In this document: positions 17,119 to 27,200 of the stretch, piece by piece
Numbering within the stretch: the stretch's first letter is position 1
How the letters are laid out: every line of letters begins with the position of its first letter
Position numbers and translations under genes: made by a program
Notes under the pieces: generated by a model
Database searches by the model: none
What the model saw: the letters and a program-made list of their open reading frames with translations, nothing else
What the model was told of the DNA's origin: nothing
Assembly (NCBI GenBank): GCA_900548705.1
Contig: URLF01000004.1
Location: 1-51,505, forward strand
Source of the DNA: an uncultured Porphyromonadaceae bacterium
GTDB taxonomy: Bacteria > Bacteroidota > Bacteroidia > Bacteroidales > Muribaculaceae
Reading direction: 5' to 3'
Length of the DNA: 51,505 nucleotides

Positions 17119-19674
17119 TTAGATCCAGCGTGTGTATGCGAAATCCATACGGTGGGGCAGCGCGGTGTTAACGGGATAAAGACGATAACCGTAGCGGAAC
17201 ACACCAGCATCCTTGAGCTTGGCATTGAGCTGATAGGTCAGGACATTGCCCTCCTCTTTGATGACATCGAAAGGCTGGGTGTAGCAGAATTTCTCCTCTC
17301 CGTCCATCGTCTTATAAACGACGAGTTCAAGACCGAGATCCTTGCCGAGGCCGTTGGTGTCAACGATGGCACGAACTGTGAAGTCGGTACCTGTAACCGA
17401 ATTCGAGATGTCTGAAGTCTCGATATCGAACACCTTTATGCCATCCCAAGCGGCAGCGACCTTCTCCTTCCATGCGGCGATTTCCTTTGCCTTGGCGTAG
17501 TTGTCGGCAGTGAGGAGCTTTGTGCGGTCAGCCTCTTTGAGATAGAAACGATCGATATAATCGTTGATCATTCGAGTCATTGTGAAGTGGGGAGCAATCT
17601 TGGCGATGGAGCGCTTGATGTACTGAACCCACTCGGGGGAGTAACCCTTGGAATTCTTGGCGTAGTAGAGGGGAACAATCTCGTTTTCGAGCATTGAATA
17701 GATGGTAGCGGCATCGAGCTTGTCCTGCTGACCCTGGTCGGTGTAGGTGCGCTTGTCGGTAAGAGCCCAACCGGCATCCTCAGCGAAACGATAACCCTCA
17801 TACCACCATCCGTCGAGAACGGAGAAGTTGAGCACACCGTTCATCTCGGCCTTTTCGCCGGAGGTACCAGAAGCCTCAAGGGGGCGAGTCGGGGTGTTGA
17901 GCCAGATGTCCACGCCGGTGACAAGACGCTTGGCCACAATCATATTGTAGTCCTCAAGGAAGATAATCTTGCCGAGGAATTCGGGCATACGGGAGATTTC
18001 CATGATGCGCTTGATCAGCCCCTGACCTGCGGCATCAGCGGGGTGAGCCTTTCCGGAGAAGACGAACTGAACGGGGAACTGCTCGTTGTTGACAATCTTT
18101 GACAGACGCTCAAGGTCTGTGAAGAGAAGGTGGGCACGCTTGTATGTGGCAAAACGGCGAGCGAAACCGATGATGAGGGCGTTGGGGTTGATTTTGTCAA
18201 CAATCTTCATCACAGAGGAGGGATCACCCTGGTTTGCAAGCCACTTGGCCTTGAAATCTTTCTTCACGAAGTTGATGAACTTGTTCTTCATCGTCATTCG
18301 CATGTTCCAGATTTCCTGGTCGGAACATTTCAGGATACCTTTCCAGTTAGCAGGATCAGCCTGGTTGTCGAAGACCTCCTGGCCGAGTTTGTCGCCATAG
18401 AATTCTTTCCATTCGGAAGCAGCCCAGGTAGGCATATGCACACCGTTGGTGACATAACCAACGTGGCTTTCCTGCCAGTTGTAACCTTTCCAGATACCGG
18501 CGAACATCTTCTTGGAAACTTCACCGTGGAGCCAGCTTACGCCATTTGCCTCCTGGCAGGTGTTGAGCGCGAACACACTCATCGAGAAACGTTCGTTGGT
18601 GTTGGGATTCTCACGACCCATATTCATAAGGTCATTCCAGGAGATACCGAGCTTAGCGGGGAAGCCGCCCATGTACTTGCCGAAGAGACCCTCGTCGAAG
18701 TAGTCATGGCCAGCGGGCACGGGGGTATGTACGGTATAGAGGCTGGAGGCACGGACGAGTTCGAGGGCAACCTGGAAGTCGAGGTGCTTTTCCTGAACGA
18801 AATCAACGAGACGCTGGAGGTTGAGCAGAGCGGCGTGGCCTTCGTTGCAGTGGAAAAGGTCGCTCTTGATACCAAGTTTCTTGAGCATCAGGACACCACC
18901 GATACCGAGGAGATACTCCTGCTTGATACGGTTTTCCCAGTCGCCGCCATAGAGTTTGTGAGTGATAGGACGGTCAAACTCCGAGTTCATCTCGAAGTCG
19001 GTATCCATGAGGTAGAGGTTCATACGACCCACATTGACACGCCATACATGGCTGTAAATGATTCGGTCGTGGTAGGGCACCTCAAGAATCATAGGACGGC
19101 CGGATTCCTCCATTACCTGCTCGATGGGGAGCTGATTGAAGTTCTGGGGCTCGTAGTTGGCAATCTGCTGACCATCAACGCTGAGGGTCTGCGAGAAATA
19201 GCCGTAACGATAAAGGAAGCCGACAGCGGTCATAGGCACACGCGAGTCGGAAGCTTCCTTGATATAGTCACCGGCGAGCACTCCGAGACCGCCGGAATAT
19301 ATCTTCAAAGCATTGCAAAGACCATACTCCATCGAGAAGTATGCCACCGAGGGGAGATCATCGCGCATGGGCTTGGCCATGTACTCCTTGAACATGGTAT
19401 GCACATGCTCGATACGCTCCATCATTTTTTTGTCGGCGATGACTTCCTCAAGACGTTCGGAAGACAATTGCTGGAGGAGCATGACGGGATTTTCACCGGT
19501 CGCACGCCAAAGATCCACATCGAGATCGTGGAAGACGGCCTTGGCTTCGCTGTTCCAAACCCACCAAAGGTTTTTAGCGATCTCTTCAAGAGACTTGAGT
19601 TTCGAAGGGAGGTCGGATTTCACTGTGATGTCGCGCCATACGGGGACATTAGTGTTGCTGACTTGGAGTTTCAT
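17119..19674 (-). CDS. glgP: Alpha-glucan (glycogen) phosphorylase, GT35
   Basis: 851 aa. It resembles the alpha-glucan phosphorylase subfamily common in Bacteroidetes, with YFSMEYGLC, YSGGLGVLAGDY, HCNEGHAALL and the PLP-site segment RPLEASGTSGEKAEMNG, in which the Lys should carry pyridoxal phosphate. It releases glucose-1-phosphate from glycogen or maltodextrin ends in the cytosol. The gene sits 81 bp after a glycogen synthase on the same strand, so synthesis and breakdown enzymes appear to share one mRNA. The last ~100 residues are an added beta-rich tail (VRAIVDTNGLGKDLGLELVV). Confidence 0.93.
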   Translation of the reverse strand: MKLQVSNTNVPVWRDITVKSDLPSKLKSLEEIAKNLWWVWNSEAKAVFHDLDVDLWRATGENPVMLLQQLSSERLEEVIADKKMMERIEHVHTMFKEYMAKPMRDDLPSVAYFSMEYGLCNALKIYSGGLGVLAGDYIKEASDSRVPMTAVGFLYRYGYFSQTLSVDGQQIANYEPQNFNQLPIEQVMEESGRPMILEVPYHDRIIYSHVWRVNVGRMNLYLMDTDFEMNSEFDRPITHKLYGGDWENRIKQEYLLGIGGVLMLKKLGIKSDLFHCNEGHAALLNLQRLVDFVQEKHLDFQVALELVRASSLYTVHTPVPAGHDYFDEGLFGKYMGGFPAKLGISWNDLMNMGRENPNTNERFSMSVFALNTCQEANGVSWLHGEVSKKMFAGIWKGYNWQESHVGYVTNGVHMPTWAASEWKEFYGDKLGQEVFDNQADPANWKGILKCSDQEIWNMRMTMKNKFINFVKKDFKAKWLANQGDPSSVMKIVDKINPNALIIGFARRFATYKRAHLLFTDLERLSKIVNNEQFPVQFVFSGKAHPADAAGQGLIKRIMEISRMPEFLGKIIFLEDYNMIVAKRLVTGVDIWLNTPTRPLEASGTSGEKAEMNGVLNFSVLDGWWYEGYRFAEDAGWALTDKRTYTDQGQQDKLDAATIYSMLENEIVPLYYAKNSKGYSPEWVQYIKRSIAKIAPHFTMTRMINDYIDRFYLKEADRTKLLTADNYAKAKEIAAWKEKVAAAWDGIKVFDIETSDISNSVTGTDFTVRAIVDTNGLGKDLGLELVVYKTMDGEEKFCYTQPFDVIKEEGNVLTYQLNAKLKDAGVFRYGYRLYPVNTALPHRMDFAYTRWI

Positions 19675-19755
19675 GTAGTGAAATGGTGTATAGTTTGTGT
19701 GATTGTTTTATATAGAGATGAATGTAATGTCTCATTGGCTACCATCTTATCGGCT

Positions 19756-21426
19756 TCAGCCATGGATCTGCTCGTCACGACGTTTGTCAGCAGCGGCGAG
19801 AGCCATGCGGAATGCCTCGACATAATAGGTAATGAAATAATTCCATTCTGCTTTGTCTGCTGTCGTTCTGGCTGCGGCCGAATCGGCGGCAATCACCTCG
19901 GGGGATGCGGTGGCCATTGACAACATAGAATCGGCAAGGGCTTTCACGACATCGTGATAGTTCGAGTCGTTGCGCTGGATTACCAACACACCGCTCTTGT
20001 CAAACCCGTTCTTCCCGGAGGAAAGCACCCACTGGCCAAATCCTGACAAAGAAGTTGTCACAGTAGGCACTCCGAACGCCACACTCTCAAGAGGAGTATA
20101 TCCCCACGGTTCATAATATGAGGGGAAAGCTGTGAGATCCAGCCCCGCGAGCATATCATAATAGGTCATATCGAGGATGCCGTCGTTGCCGGTAAGATAA
20201 CAGGGGACATAGACCACCTGCACCTTGTCTGACGAACCGGAGTTGAAACCAAGCTGACGGATACGGTTGAGAATGGCATCCTGGTCGGGATTATTGAGCG
20301 AGTGAGTAATCACGGGTTCAGGCAACGCCGAAGAGGTCGTCTCTGAATCCAAAGCCTCCTTCAAATCGGCGCGGGAAGCTTTGGGCCACGCAGGCACCAA
20401 TATATATAGGAGGAGATTCCTCGTCGGATCCATCGTCCGGAGCATTTCGGCAGCATCAAGGAATACATCAATGCCTTTGTTGCGGAATTCACAACGGCCC
20501 GATGTCGCCACGATGAAGGTGTCTTCCGGGAGCGTACGCCCCGACAGTTTTGAACCGACATTGAGCATAGCGTGGCGGGCGCCCTGACGAGCGCGTTTCT
20601 GGCGGATTTTTGTAGGAGCCCACTCAGCAGGGAATCCGTTAGGTGTGACAATATCTGGACGACGCTCAAGGAGCTGTTCGCATTCGGCAGCTGTCACATC
20701 ACTTACAGTGGTGAAACAATCTGCGGCATGGGCGGCGGCTTTTTCAAGGGAATGCTTAGATTCCATATTCAGCTCACGGGCCATCTGGTCTCCGTTATAT
20801 CCGGGCAGGTAATCATACAGCGGCTTCCCGTTGCCACAGATGCTGCGGCCTATCGATGTGGCATGGGTTGTGAAGATGGTGCCCACGAATGGCACTTTCC
20901 ATTTCGTGTAAAGCAATCCCATACCTGTGGTCCATTCGTCAAAATGGGCAAGAACATTCTTATGGCGCATACGCTTGTATGAGCAGATACTTTCAATGAC
21001 CACGCCGGCAGCAAGCGCAAACGCGCATCCTTCATCATAGTCACCGTAAGCATGCAGGGAATCCACGCCGAAGCGTTCCCACATCTCACCATAATAATAA
21101 TCCTTGAGTTTATACATACCCTGGAAGTTCACCAGAATGACAATAGGCTTGCCCGGTATGTTCCATCTTCCCACTCTCACAGACACACCTTCAGGCAGAA
21201 GGGCTTTGTCACGCCATGGTTTCAGCAGGGAAGGCACCTCCGAAAAATAGGGGGAGGGATTGTCGTCGGTCCAGACATCCGGACCGATAAAGATCGTTTT
21301 ATCTTTATATAAGTTCTGAAGGGTCTGGGCTTTTGTAGATAAAACAGTGTAAATACCTCCTATTTTATTACAAACCTCCCAGCTTGTCTCGAAAATCATA
21401 TCAAGATTCACGGGGTCAAACTTCAT
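19756..21426 (-). CDS. Glycogen synthase, GT3 (eukaryotic-type)
   Basis: 556 aa from ATG 21426; the TTG two codons earlier is disfavoured. The N-terminus (ETSWEVCNKIGGIYTVLSTKA) and the C-terminal active-site region (PWGYTPLESVAFGVPTVTTS, then LSGFG) match animal/fungal GT3 glycogen synthases, not the ADP-glucose GT5 GlgA. It extends alpha-1,4-glucan chains; GT3 enzymes usually use UDP-glucose, though the donor here is not proven. A consensus promoter lies at 21468-21500. The glycogen phosphorylase follows, giving a compact glycogen storage operon. Confidence 0.88.
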   Translation of the reverse strand: MKFDPVNLDMIFETSWEVCNKIGGIYTVLSTKAQTLQNLYKDKTIFIGPDVWTDDNPSPYFSEVPSLLKPWRDKALLPEGVSVRVGRWNIPGKPIVILVNFQGMYKLKDYYYGEMWERFGVDSLHAYGDYDEGCAFALAAGVVIESICSYKRMRHKNVLAHFDEWTTGMGLLYTKWKVPFVGTIFTTHATSIGRSICGNGKPLYDYLPGYNGDQMARELNMESKHSLEKAAAHAADCFTTVSDVTAAECEQLLERRPDIVTPNGFPAEWAPTKIRQKRARQGARHAMLNVGSKLSGRTLPEDTFIVATSGRCEFRNKGIDVFLDAAEMLRTMDPTRNLLLYILVPAWPKASRADLKEALDSETTSSALPEPVITHSLNNPDQDAILNRIRQLGFNSGSSDKVQVVYVPCYLTGNDGILDMTYYDMLAGLDLTAFPSYYEPWGYTPLESVAFGVPTVTTSLSGFGQWVLSSGKNGFDKSGVLVIQRNDSNYHDVVKALADSMLSMATASPEVIAADSAAARTTADKAEWNYFITYYVEAFRMALAAADKRRDEQIHG

Positions 21427-21467
21427 AACCAAAATTCAGTTTGTTTGAAATTGTCCTGTTTAGGGTG

Positions 21468-21500
21468 CAAAGGTAATCATTTTTTTCTCATTAATGCAAA
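21468..21500 (-). promoter_or_regulatory. Promoter of the glycogen operon
   Basis: Minus-strand TTTG (21497-21500) and TACCTTTG (21468-21475), 21-bp spacer, about 40 bp upstream of the glycogen synthase ATG. Confidence 0.75.
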
Positions 21501-21569
21501 TTTTATCCACAAAAATCCCAATCGTGTAATAAAATAATGCTATTGAAATTCATCAAATATTCCGATTTA

Positions 21570-21601
21570 TTTGTTTTTTCGGGCTAATTTCGCTAATTTT
21601 G
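21570..21601 (+). promoter_or_regulatory. Promoter of the HIRAN/hemerythrin-regulator operon
   Basis: TTTG (21570-21573), 20 bp, TAATTTTG (21594-21601). The spacer includes a short GCTAATTT direct repeat that runs into the -7. The predicted leader is about 115 nt. Confidence 0.75.
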
Positions 21602-21723
21602 GGGGTGAAATCATAAAGATATGCGGAGGAAATAAAAAATATTTTCATTTTGTCCGCAACGATTTATCTTTTTGGATTTTTCACGACAACAGACAGAGCC
21701 ACCGGCTTCATCATATAATATAT

Positions 21724-22077
21724 ATGAGCAACGACAGAGCCTATTATCTCGACACATATGTCGCAGGACGTCTCTACGGAGACGCAGACCTGGCGTGGCC
21801 AGACCTGTCAATCGGGCAGCCCTTGCTCCTTGTGAGGGAAAACGACAACGGGAAAGACCCTTGGGCCGTCGCTGTATATGTCATCATTGACAGCAGACGG
21901 ATGAAGCTGGGTTATATACCGTTGAGGAAGAACCAGCCTCTGGCACTGTTTCTTGATATGGGATGGGGGGAAGCTTTTGCCGCCACCATATCACGCCTTG
22001 ATCCAACCGCCACTTACGACCGCCAAATCGGTGTCACAATCCGCATACTTAGGAACAACAAAGATGGACAACCTTAA
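21724..22077 (+). CDS. Stand-alone HIRAN-like domain protein
   Basis: 117 aa from ATG 21724. Almost the whole protein fits a HIRAN domain: YLDTYVAGRLYGDA at the start, GQPLLLVRENDNGKDPWAVAVY in the centre, and LGYIPLRKNQPLALFLDMGW near the end. HIRAN modules, known from HLTF/Rad5, bind DNA ends such as 3'-ends at stalled forks. Small single-domain versions occur in Bacteroidetes, with unknown function. The stop codon lies 14 bp inside the next gene, so the two should be cotranslated, and a consensus promoter lies upstream. Domain call is good; role unknown. Confidence 0.75.
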   Translation: MSNDRAYYLDTYVAGRLYGDADLAWPDLSIGQPLLLVRENDNGKDPWAVAVYVIIDSRRMKLGYIPLRKNQPLALFLDMGWGEAFAATISRLDPTATYDRQIGVTIRILRNNKDGQP

Positions 22078-23080
22078 CAACACCTACCGTCCGACCCAGA
22101 CGATGCGTTCCATAATTTCAGACAACTCATTGCTTCTCATGGCATTGAGTCGCTTCGGCATACCACTGGGATTCGGGGATAAAACCGTTGAGGAGGTGTG
22201 TCGGGAACAAGGAATCGACTGCCAGACCTTCCTGACTGTGGCGAACTACATCTCGGGACATCCATACTCCCCTGACAACATAGACCTGGAACAACTTATG
22301 GCCTATCTGAAGAAGGCTCATAACTATTTCCTTGATTTCCAACTCCCGATGATACGCCGGAAGCTGCTTGAGGCCATCGACATATCCGGAGTTGACTCTA
22401 TCGGATTCCTCATCCTGAGATTTTATGACGATTACGCGACCGAGGTCAGAACACATATGGAGGTGGAAAATGACCATGTGTTTCCATATGTCACCGCATT
22501 GCTGGATGGCACCCTCGACAATAGCTTCTCGATAGAATCATACGCCAAGGGGCATGTCCATATCGACCCCAAACTCCAGGAGCTGAAAGATATCATCGTA
22601 AGGTATTATCCGGAAAACACCAACGACCTGCTCACGTCTGCGTTGTTCGACATAATAACCTGCGAGCAAGACCTCAACGCCCACTGTATGGCCGAGGATG
22701 ACCTGTTTATCCCCGCAGTCAGACGTCTTGAGAAGAAAATAGAGACCGAAGAAATAAAACGCCAGAATGAAGAAACCCTTGGCTCGGATAACGAGGGAGG
22801 AACGAACAACATTCAGGCAAACAACTCAGACACCTCGACTGACGCTGAGAAAATCAGCTCCTTGTCGGAAAGGGAAAAAGAAATCGTATGCCTTATCGCC
22901 AAGGGGATGACCAACAAGGAGATAGCCAACCAGCTTTACTTATCTGTTCATACCGTGGCCACTCATCGACGCAACATAAGCGGCAAACTGCACATCCATT
23001 CACCCGCAGGTCTCACCATTTTTGCCATTGTCAACGGACTACTGCCCATTGACGAGTTTCCTCGTTCAAAATTTCAATAA
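22064..23080 (+). CDS. Hemerythrin (RIC/YtfE-like) and LuxR-type HTH fusion regulator
   Basis: 338 aa from ATG 22064. Residues about 18-65 resemble the ScdA/RIC N-terminal domain but lack its cysteine pair (FGIPLGFGDK in place of a CCGG-type loop). Residues about 75-225 are a hemerythrin four-helix bundle with the likely di-iron ligands: His86, His131/Glu135 (HMEVEN), His164 and His207/Glu211 (HCMAED). A polar linker (230-265) leads to a LuxR/GerE HTH (268-325: LSEREKEIVCLIAKGMTNKE, VHTVATHRRNI). It looks like a one-component transcription factor sensing O2, NO, peroxide or iron through a di-iron centre. It overlaps the HIRAN gene. Domains are clear; signal and targets are inference. Confidence 0.85.
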   Translation: MDNLNNTYRPTQTMRSIISDNSLLLMALSRFGIPLGFGDKTVEEVCREQGIDCQTFLTVANYISGHPYSPDNIDLEQLMAYLKKAHNYFLDFQLPMIRRKLLEAIDISGVDSIGFLILRFYDDYATEVRTHMEVENDHVFPYVTALLDGTLDNSFSIESYAKGHVHIDPKLQELKDIIVRYYPENTNDLLTSALFDIITCEQDLNAHCMAEDDLFIPAVRRLEKKIETEEIKRQNEETLGSDNEGGTNNIQANNSDTSTDAEKISSLSEREKEIVCLIAKGMTNKEIANQLYLSVHTVATHRRNISGKLHIHSPAGLTIFAIVNGLLPIDEFPRSKFQ

Positions 23081-23131
23081 TCTTGAAGGCAACGAGCCAT
23101 CACGGCATCCATCCTACAACCATCGACTCCA

Positions 23132-24250
23132 ATGAAATTCTCTGACATAATCGGCAATGAGTCTATCAAAGACCGCCTAAGGGCAATGGCGGACAATGAC
23201 CGCATGCCCCATGCCTTGGTTATCGAAGGGCCTGCCGGAATAGGAAAATTCGCGATGGCCCGTGCGCTCGCCCAATATATCCATTGCCCCAATCGATCCG
23301 GCGGGGATTCATGCGGCCACTGCCCTTCATGCATACAGCACCAATCTTTCAACCATATCGACACGGTATATTCATTTCCTGTGTTGAAATCGGCAGGAGG
23401 AGCCACAAGCGATGACTTCATGCCGTTATGGAAAGAATTCTTACAGGGAAGTCCGTATATGGATTTCGAGACATGGCAGCGAATGTTGGGGAATCCAAAT
23501 GGCCAGCCAGTGATATATGTGGATGAGTCGCAGGAAATAATCCGGAAACTGTCATTCACTTCACATGGGGCGACATGCAAAATCGTGATGATGTGGTTGC
23601 CGGAGAAAATGAATGTGCAGTGTGCCAATAAGCTGCTCAAGCTCATCGAAGAACCTCTCCCCGGTGTAAAACTGATATTGGTCTCAAACACACCCGGCGA
23701 AATCCTCCCGACCATATACTCGCGCCTGCAACGAATCGAGATGAGGCGTCTTCCTGACAGCGACATCGCCGCCCATCTACAATCCAGACATCCCTTGTCA
23801 CCTGAGGATGCGATGTCAATCGCGCATCTTTCGGGAGGCAGCCTGCTCTCTGCGGAAAAAGTTCTGTCAAGCAACGACGAGAACAAAGATTTCCTTGAGC
23901 TGTTTCAAAAACTTATGCGTCTCGCCTATCAGCGGAAGATAGGCCTGTTGAAAAAATGGAGCCAGGATGTCGCCGCTCTCGGTAGAGAGCAGGCAGCCCG
24001 TTTTTGCGGGTATTGCCAGCGTCAGGTGCGCGAAAATTTCATCGCCAATTTAAAAATCGCCCAGCTCAACTATCTCAACAAGGAGGAGATGGCTTTCAGC
24101 CGAAATTTCTCTCCATTCATAAACGAGCGGAATGTCGAACAGCTTTCTTCGCTGTTCAATGAAGCGCGGGAAGACATCCTCGCCAACGGCAACGGCAAAA
24201 TAATATTTTTCGACATAGCTGTCAAAGTCATTTTGTTGTTGAAAAAATGA
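23132..24250 (+). CDS. holB: DNA polymerase III subunit delta prime
   Basis: 372 aa. It has AAA+ clamp-loader architecture, starting FSDIIGNESIKDRL with PHALVIEGPAGIGKFAMARA (P-loop GPAGIGKF lacks the usual Thr/Ser) and a four-cysteine zinc module (CPNRSGGDSCGHCPSC). The sensor segment ANKLLKLIEEP is typical. Delta prime is the rigid stator of the clamp loader, consistent with a degenerate P-loop. The C-terminal domain is helical. The stop overlaps the next ATG (ATGA), so expression is coupled to the recombination nuclease gene. Confidence 0.92.
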   Translation: MKFSDIIGNESIKDRLRAMADNDRMPHALVIEGPAGIGKFAMARALAQYIHCPNRSGGDSCGHCPSCIQHQSFNHIDTVYSFPVLKSAGGATSDDFMPLWKEFLQGSPYMDFETWQRMLGNPNGQPVIYVDESQEIIRKLSFTSHGATCKIVMMWLPEKMNVQCANKLLKLIEEPLPGVKLILVSNTPGEILPTIYSRLQRIEMRRLPDSDIAAHLQSRHPLSPEDAMSIAHLSGGSLLSAEKVLSSNDENKDFLELFQKLMRLAYQRKIGLLKKWSQDVAALGREQAARFCGYCQRQVRENFIANLKIAQLNYLNKEEMAFSRNFSPFINERNVEQLSSLFNEAREDILANGNGKIIFFDIAVKVILLLKK

Positions 24251-27200
24251 AACCATTTCTTTACAGCGTAGCCGAAGCATACATCAAAAATGAAGCTTCG
24301 AATCTCGCGGAATATTGTTTTGTGTTTCCCAACAAGCGTAGTGGAATATTCTTTCACCACGCTTTCGCCCGTGCATCCAGAGAGCTGAAAACAGATGTGG
24401 TCCATCCGGCTTCAACCACGATTTCCAGTTTCATAGAGGAACTGGTCCCGGGCAAGCCTGCCGAACGTCTGGAAATGATACTGATTCTATATCAGGCATA
24501 CCGCGAAGTCATATTCAGACACGCCGGCGGCAACCGAGAGGCCCAGGAAATCGCCGAGATGGTTGATTTCAACAAGTTCCAACGGTGGGCCGACATGATT
24601 ATCGGGGATTTCAACGATGTCGACATGTATATGGTCGACGCGGAACAGCTTTTCCCAAACCTGGAACATTATCGAGAAATCTCTTCCAATTATCTCGACG
24701 CGGAAGTAATCGAGGAAATAAAACGCCACTGGCGCGTGGAGCGCATCCCTGAATACAATGACTCATTCTGGAACCATATCCTGCACGACAGCCCGGATGA
24801 CACAGAGCAAACGGAGGAGGGAAACGCCAAAGGAAGTGCTGTGCGTTTTTTCCGTCTCTGGCAAGTCATGCTCGACCTTTACGAGACTTTCCGCAGAAAA
24901 ATGGATGAAGCCGGGCTGTTCTATCCGGGAATGGCCTACCGCGAAGCTACCCGCATAATAAAAAAACGCCAGAGAAACGACTTCGACCACAAAAGGTATA
25001 TATTTGTGGGATTCAATATGCTTTCCAAGGCGGAAGAGACCATCTTTCTTGAAATGAAAGACAAACATGGCGACAGCCTGTTTGCGGGAGATTTCGCCGA
25101 TTTTTACTTTGACGACGCGTCCCCGGCATTTCTGATGCCCGGAAATACTACATCTGCTTTCCTGACTCGTTATGCCCGGTTGTTTCCCCCTTTATATGAA
25201 TGCGTGGAGCCTATCGCAACATTCCCGAAAATCGAGATTTCCGGCATAGCGTCAAACTCCGGCCAAGCCAAACTTGCCGGAGCAATTGTCAGCCATCTCT
25301 ATCCAGACGGAGGTGAATGGAACCCGGAATCGCTCCGTCGCACTGCGATTATACTCCCACAGGAGACCCTTACGCGCGGGGTCGTCGCCGCGTTACCGGA
25401 ATGGATAAATCCGGTCAATCTAACGATGGGGTACCGGTTACGCGACAGCAAAGCAGCCGATTTGGTCAGAAGCATTGTCTCCATGCATCTGCGCTCAAGA
25501 AAAAACAGGACAGGAGGACATCCTTTCTTCTATGAGGACCTGCTGAAAGTCCTCACACACCCCTTGATTCGACAGATATATCCGACCGAATGCAGCCGCA
25601 TAGTGTATGACATCAATGTAAACAGATGGTATAACATCGATTGCGCTTATCTTTCGGATCATTACCCGGAATTGCATACACTTTTCAATTATATTGAGAA
25701 TCTGACCGACCGAGAAAAAGTTTTCCAATATTTTGAGAATCTTTTTGTCTGGATTCTGTCTCATATGGAGAATGAGCAGACATCCGGTGAGATAACCGAC
25801 ATTGACGGCACCGAGATTGAGGGAGCGGCAACTATGGCAGCCGGCGCGTTGGTCGACAGGATGCTTGTGCGGGCTTACCTGAGAGCCATCGGCCGACTGC
25901 GCGAACTCTCGGCCCGATATCTCGGCCCGCAAGACATCTACCTCTCCGATTCAACAATGTTTCATCTTGTCGAAAGATTGGTAGGAGGCGAGACCGTCAA
26001 CTTTGAAGGACGTCCTTTGAACGGTTTACAGATAATGGGAGTCCTCGAAGCGCGAGGACTTGATTTCGAGAACGTCATTATCCCATCGATGAATGAGAAG
26101 GTGTTCCCCAGGAAACACTATCAGAAGTCATTCATACCTCCTCATCTGCGACGGGCCTACGGAATGTCAACCCAGGACCATCAGGAAAGCATATATTCAT
26201 ATTATTTTTATCGCATGATATCCCGGGCATCAAGGGTTTTCCTGTTGTATGATGCCCGGACGCAAGGTGTAGGCGGAGGTCAGATGTCGAGGTATCTGAG
26301 TCAGTTGCTGCATCTTTACAAGCCGGCCGGAATATCCTCCCGAATCCTCGGATATGGGGTCGAGTCAAGGGAACCTGCACAAATCTGCATCAGGAAAACT
26401 CCGGAAATAATAGCGGAAATCAGACGTTATCAGGCAGTGGAAAACCCGAGGTATTTGTCGGCGAGTGCCATAAATCTGTATATCAATTGTCCGCTGTCTT
26501 TCTACCTGACTTATATCGCCGGATACAAGCGTGAGGATGAATTCCATGACTATATGGATGAGAGCACCTATGGAACAATCATCCATGGGGTGCTGGAAGA
26601 CCTGTATGAGGCTGAGCGGAAAAGCCTTCCCCGAGGACGCTTCACGCGGCAGGCCATCGAGGCCCTGATGAAAAAGGAGGTCTCCATAGAGCAGGCCATC
26701 ACCAGACGTATAAACAATCATTACAACAATCTCGGCCCTGACAGTCTCGCCCCATTGAAAGGTGACGCGGAACTGTTCGGGGAGATTATGAAAAAATATA
26801 TCCTGCTGGTCTTCAAACGCGAAATCCAGGCAGGTGAATTTGAATATCTGGCCGGAGAATTCGGCCATCCGGGACGATTACGGTTAGAGGGGAGCAATTC
26901 CGTGACTGAAATAAATTTCAGGTATTCCATAGACCGTATCGACCGGCTTATCACTCCGGACGGGAACTCAATCCTCAGGATAATCGACTATAAGACCGGA
27001 GAGGACGAAACGTCGATTGTGGAGGTGAAAGACATGTTCCATGAACGAGGGACATCGGGCAAGAGAGCCAAGGCGATGCTGCAATTGTTTCTCTATTGCC
27101 AGGCCCTTACCCAGGAAAAAAATCTCAATGAACCGATACAGCCTTGGATATATTCTATCCGTAAGGTAGCTACAACGCCGTTCTCGCCATTGAGGATTTC

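Noticed and set aside
18130..19920. Long plus-strand open frame (596 codons) opposite the glycogen phosphorylase gene.
   Set aside because: Antisense shadow of a well-identified gene with strong codon bias; the translation resembles no protein.
21503..21511. A perfect DnaA-box sequence (TTATCCACA) in the AT-rich spacer upstream of the glycogen synthase gene, raising the idea of a replication origin.
   Set aside because: I saw only one perfect box, no cluster and no dnaA gene nearby; the spacer is explained by two promoters. rpmH is 5 kb away but also without its usual neighbours.
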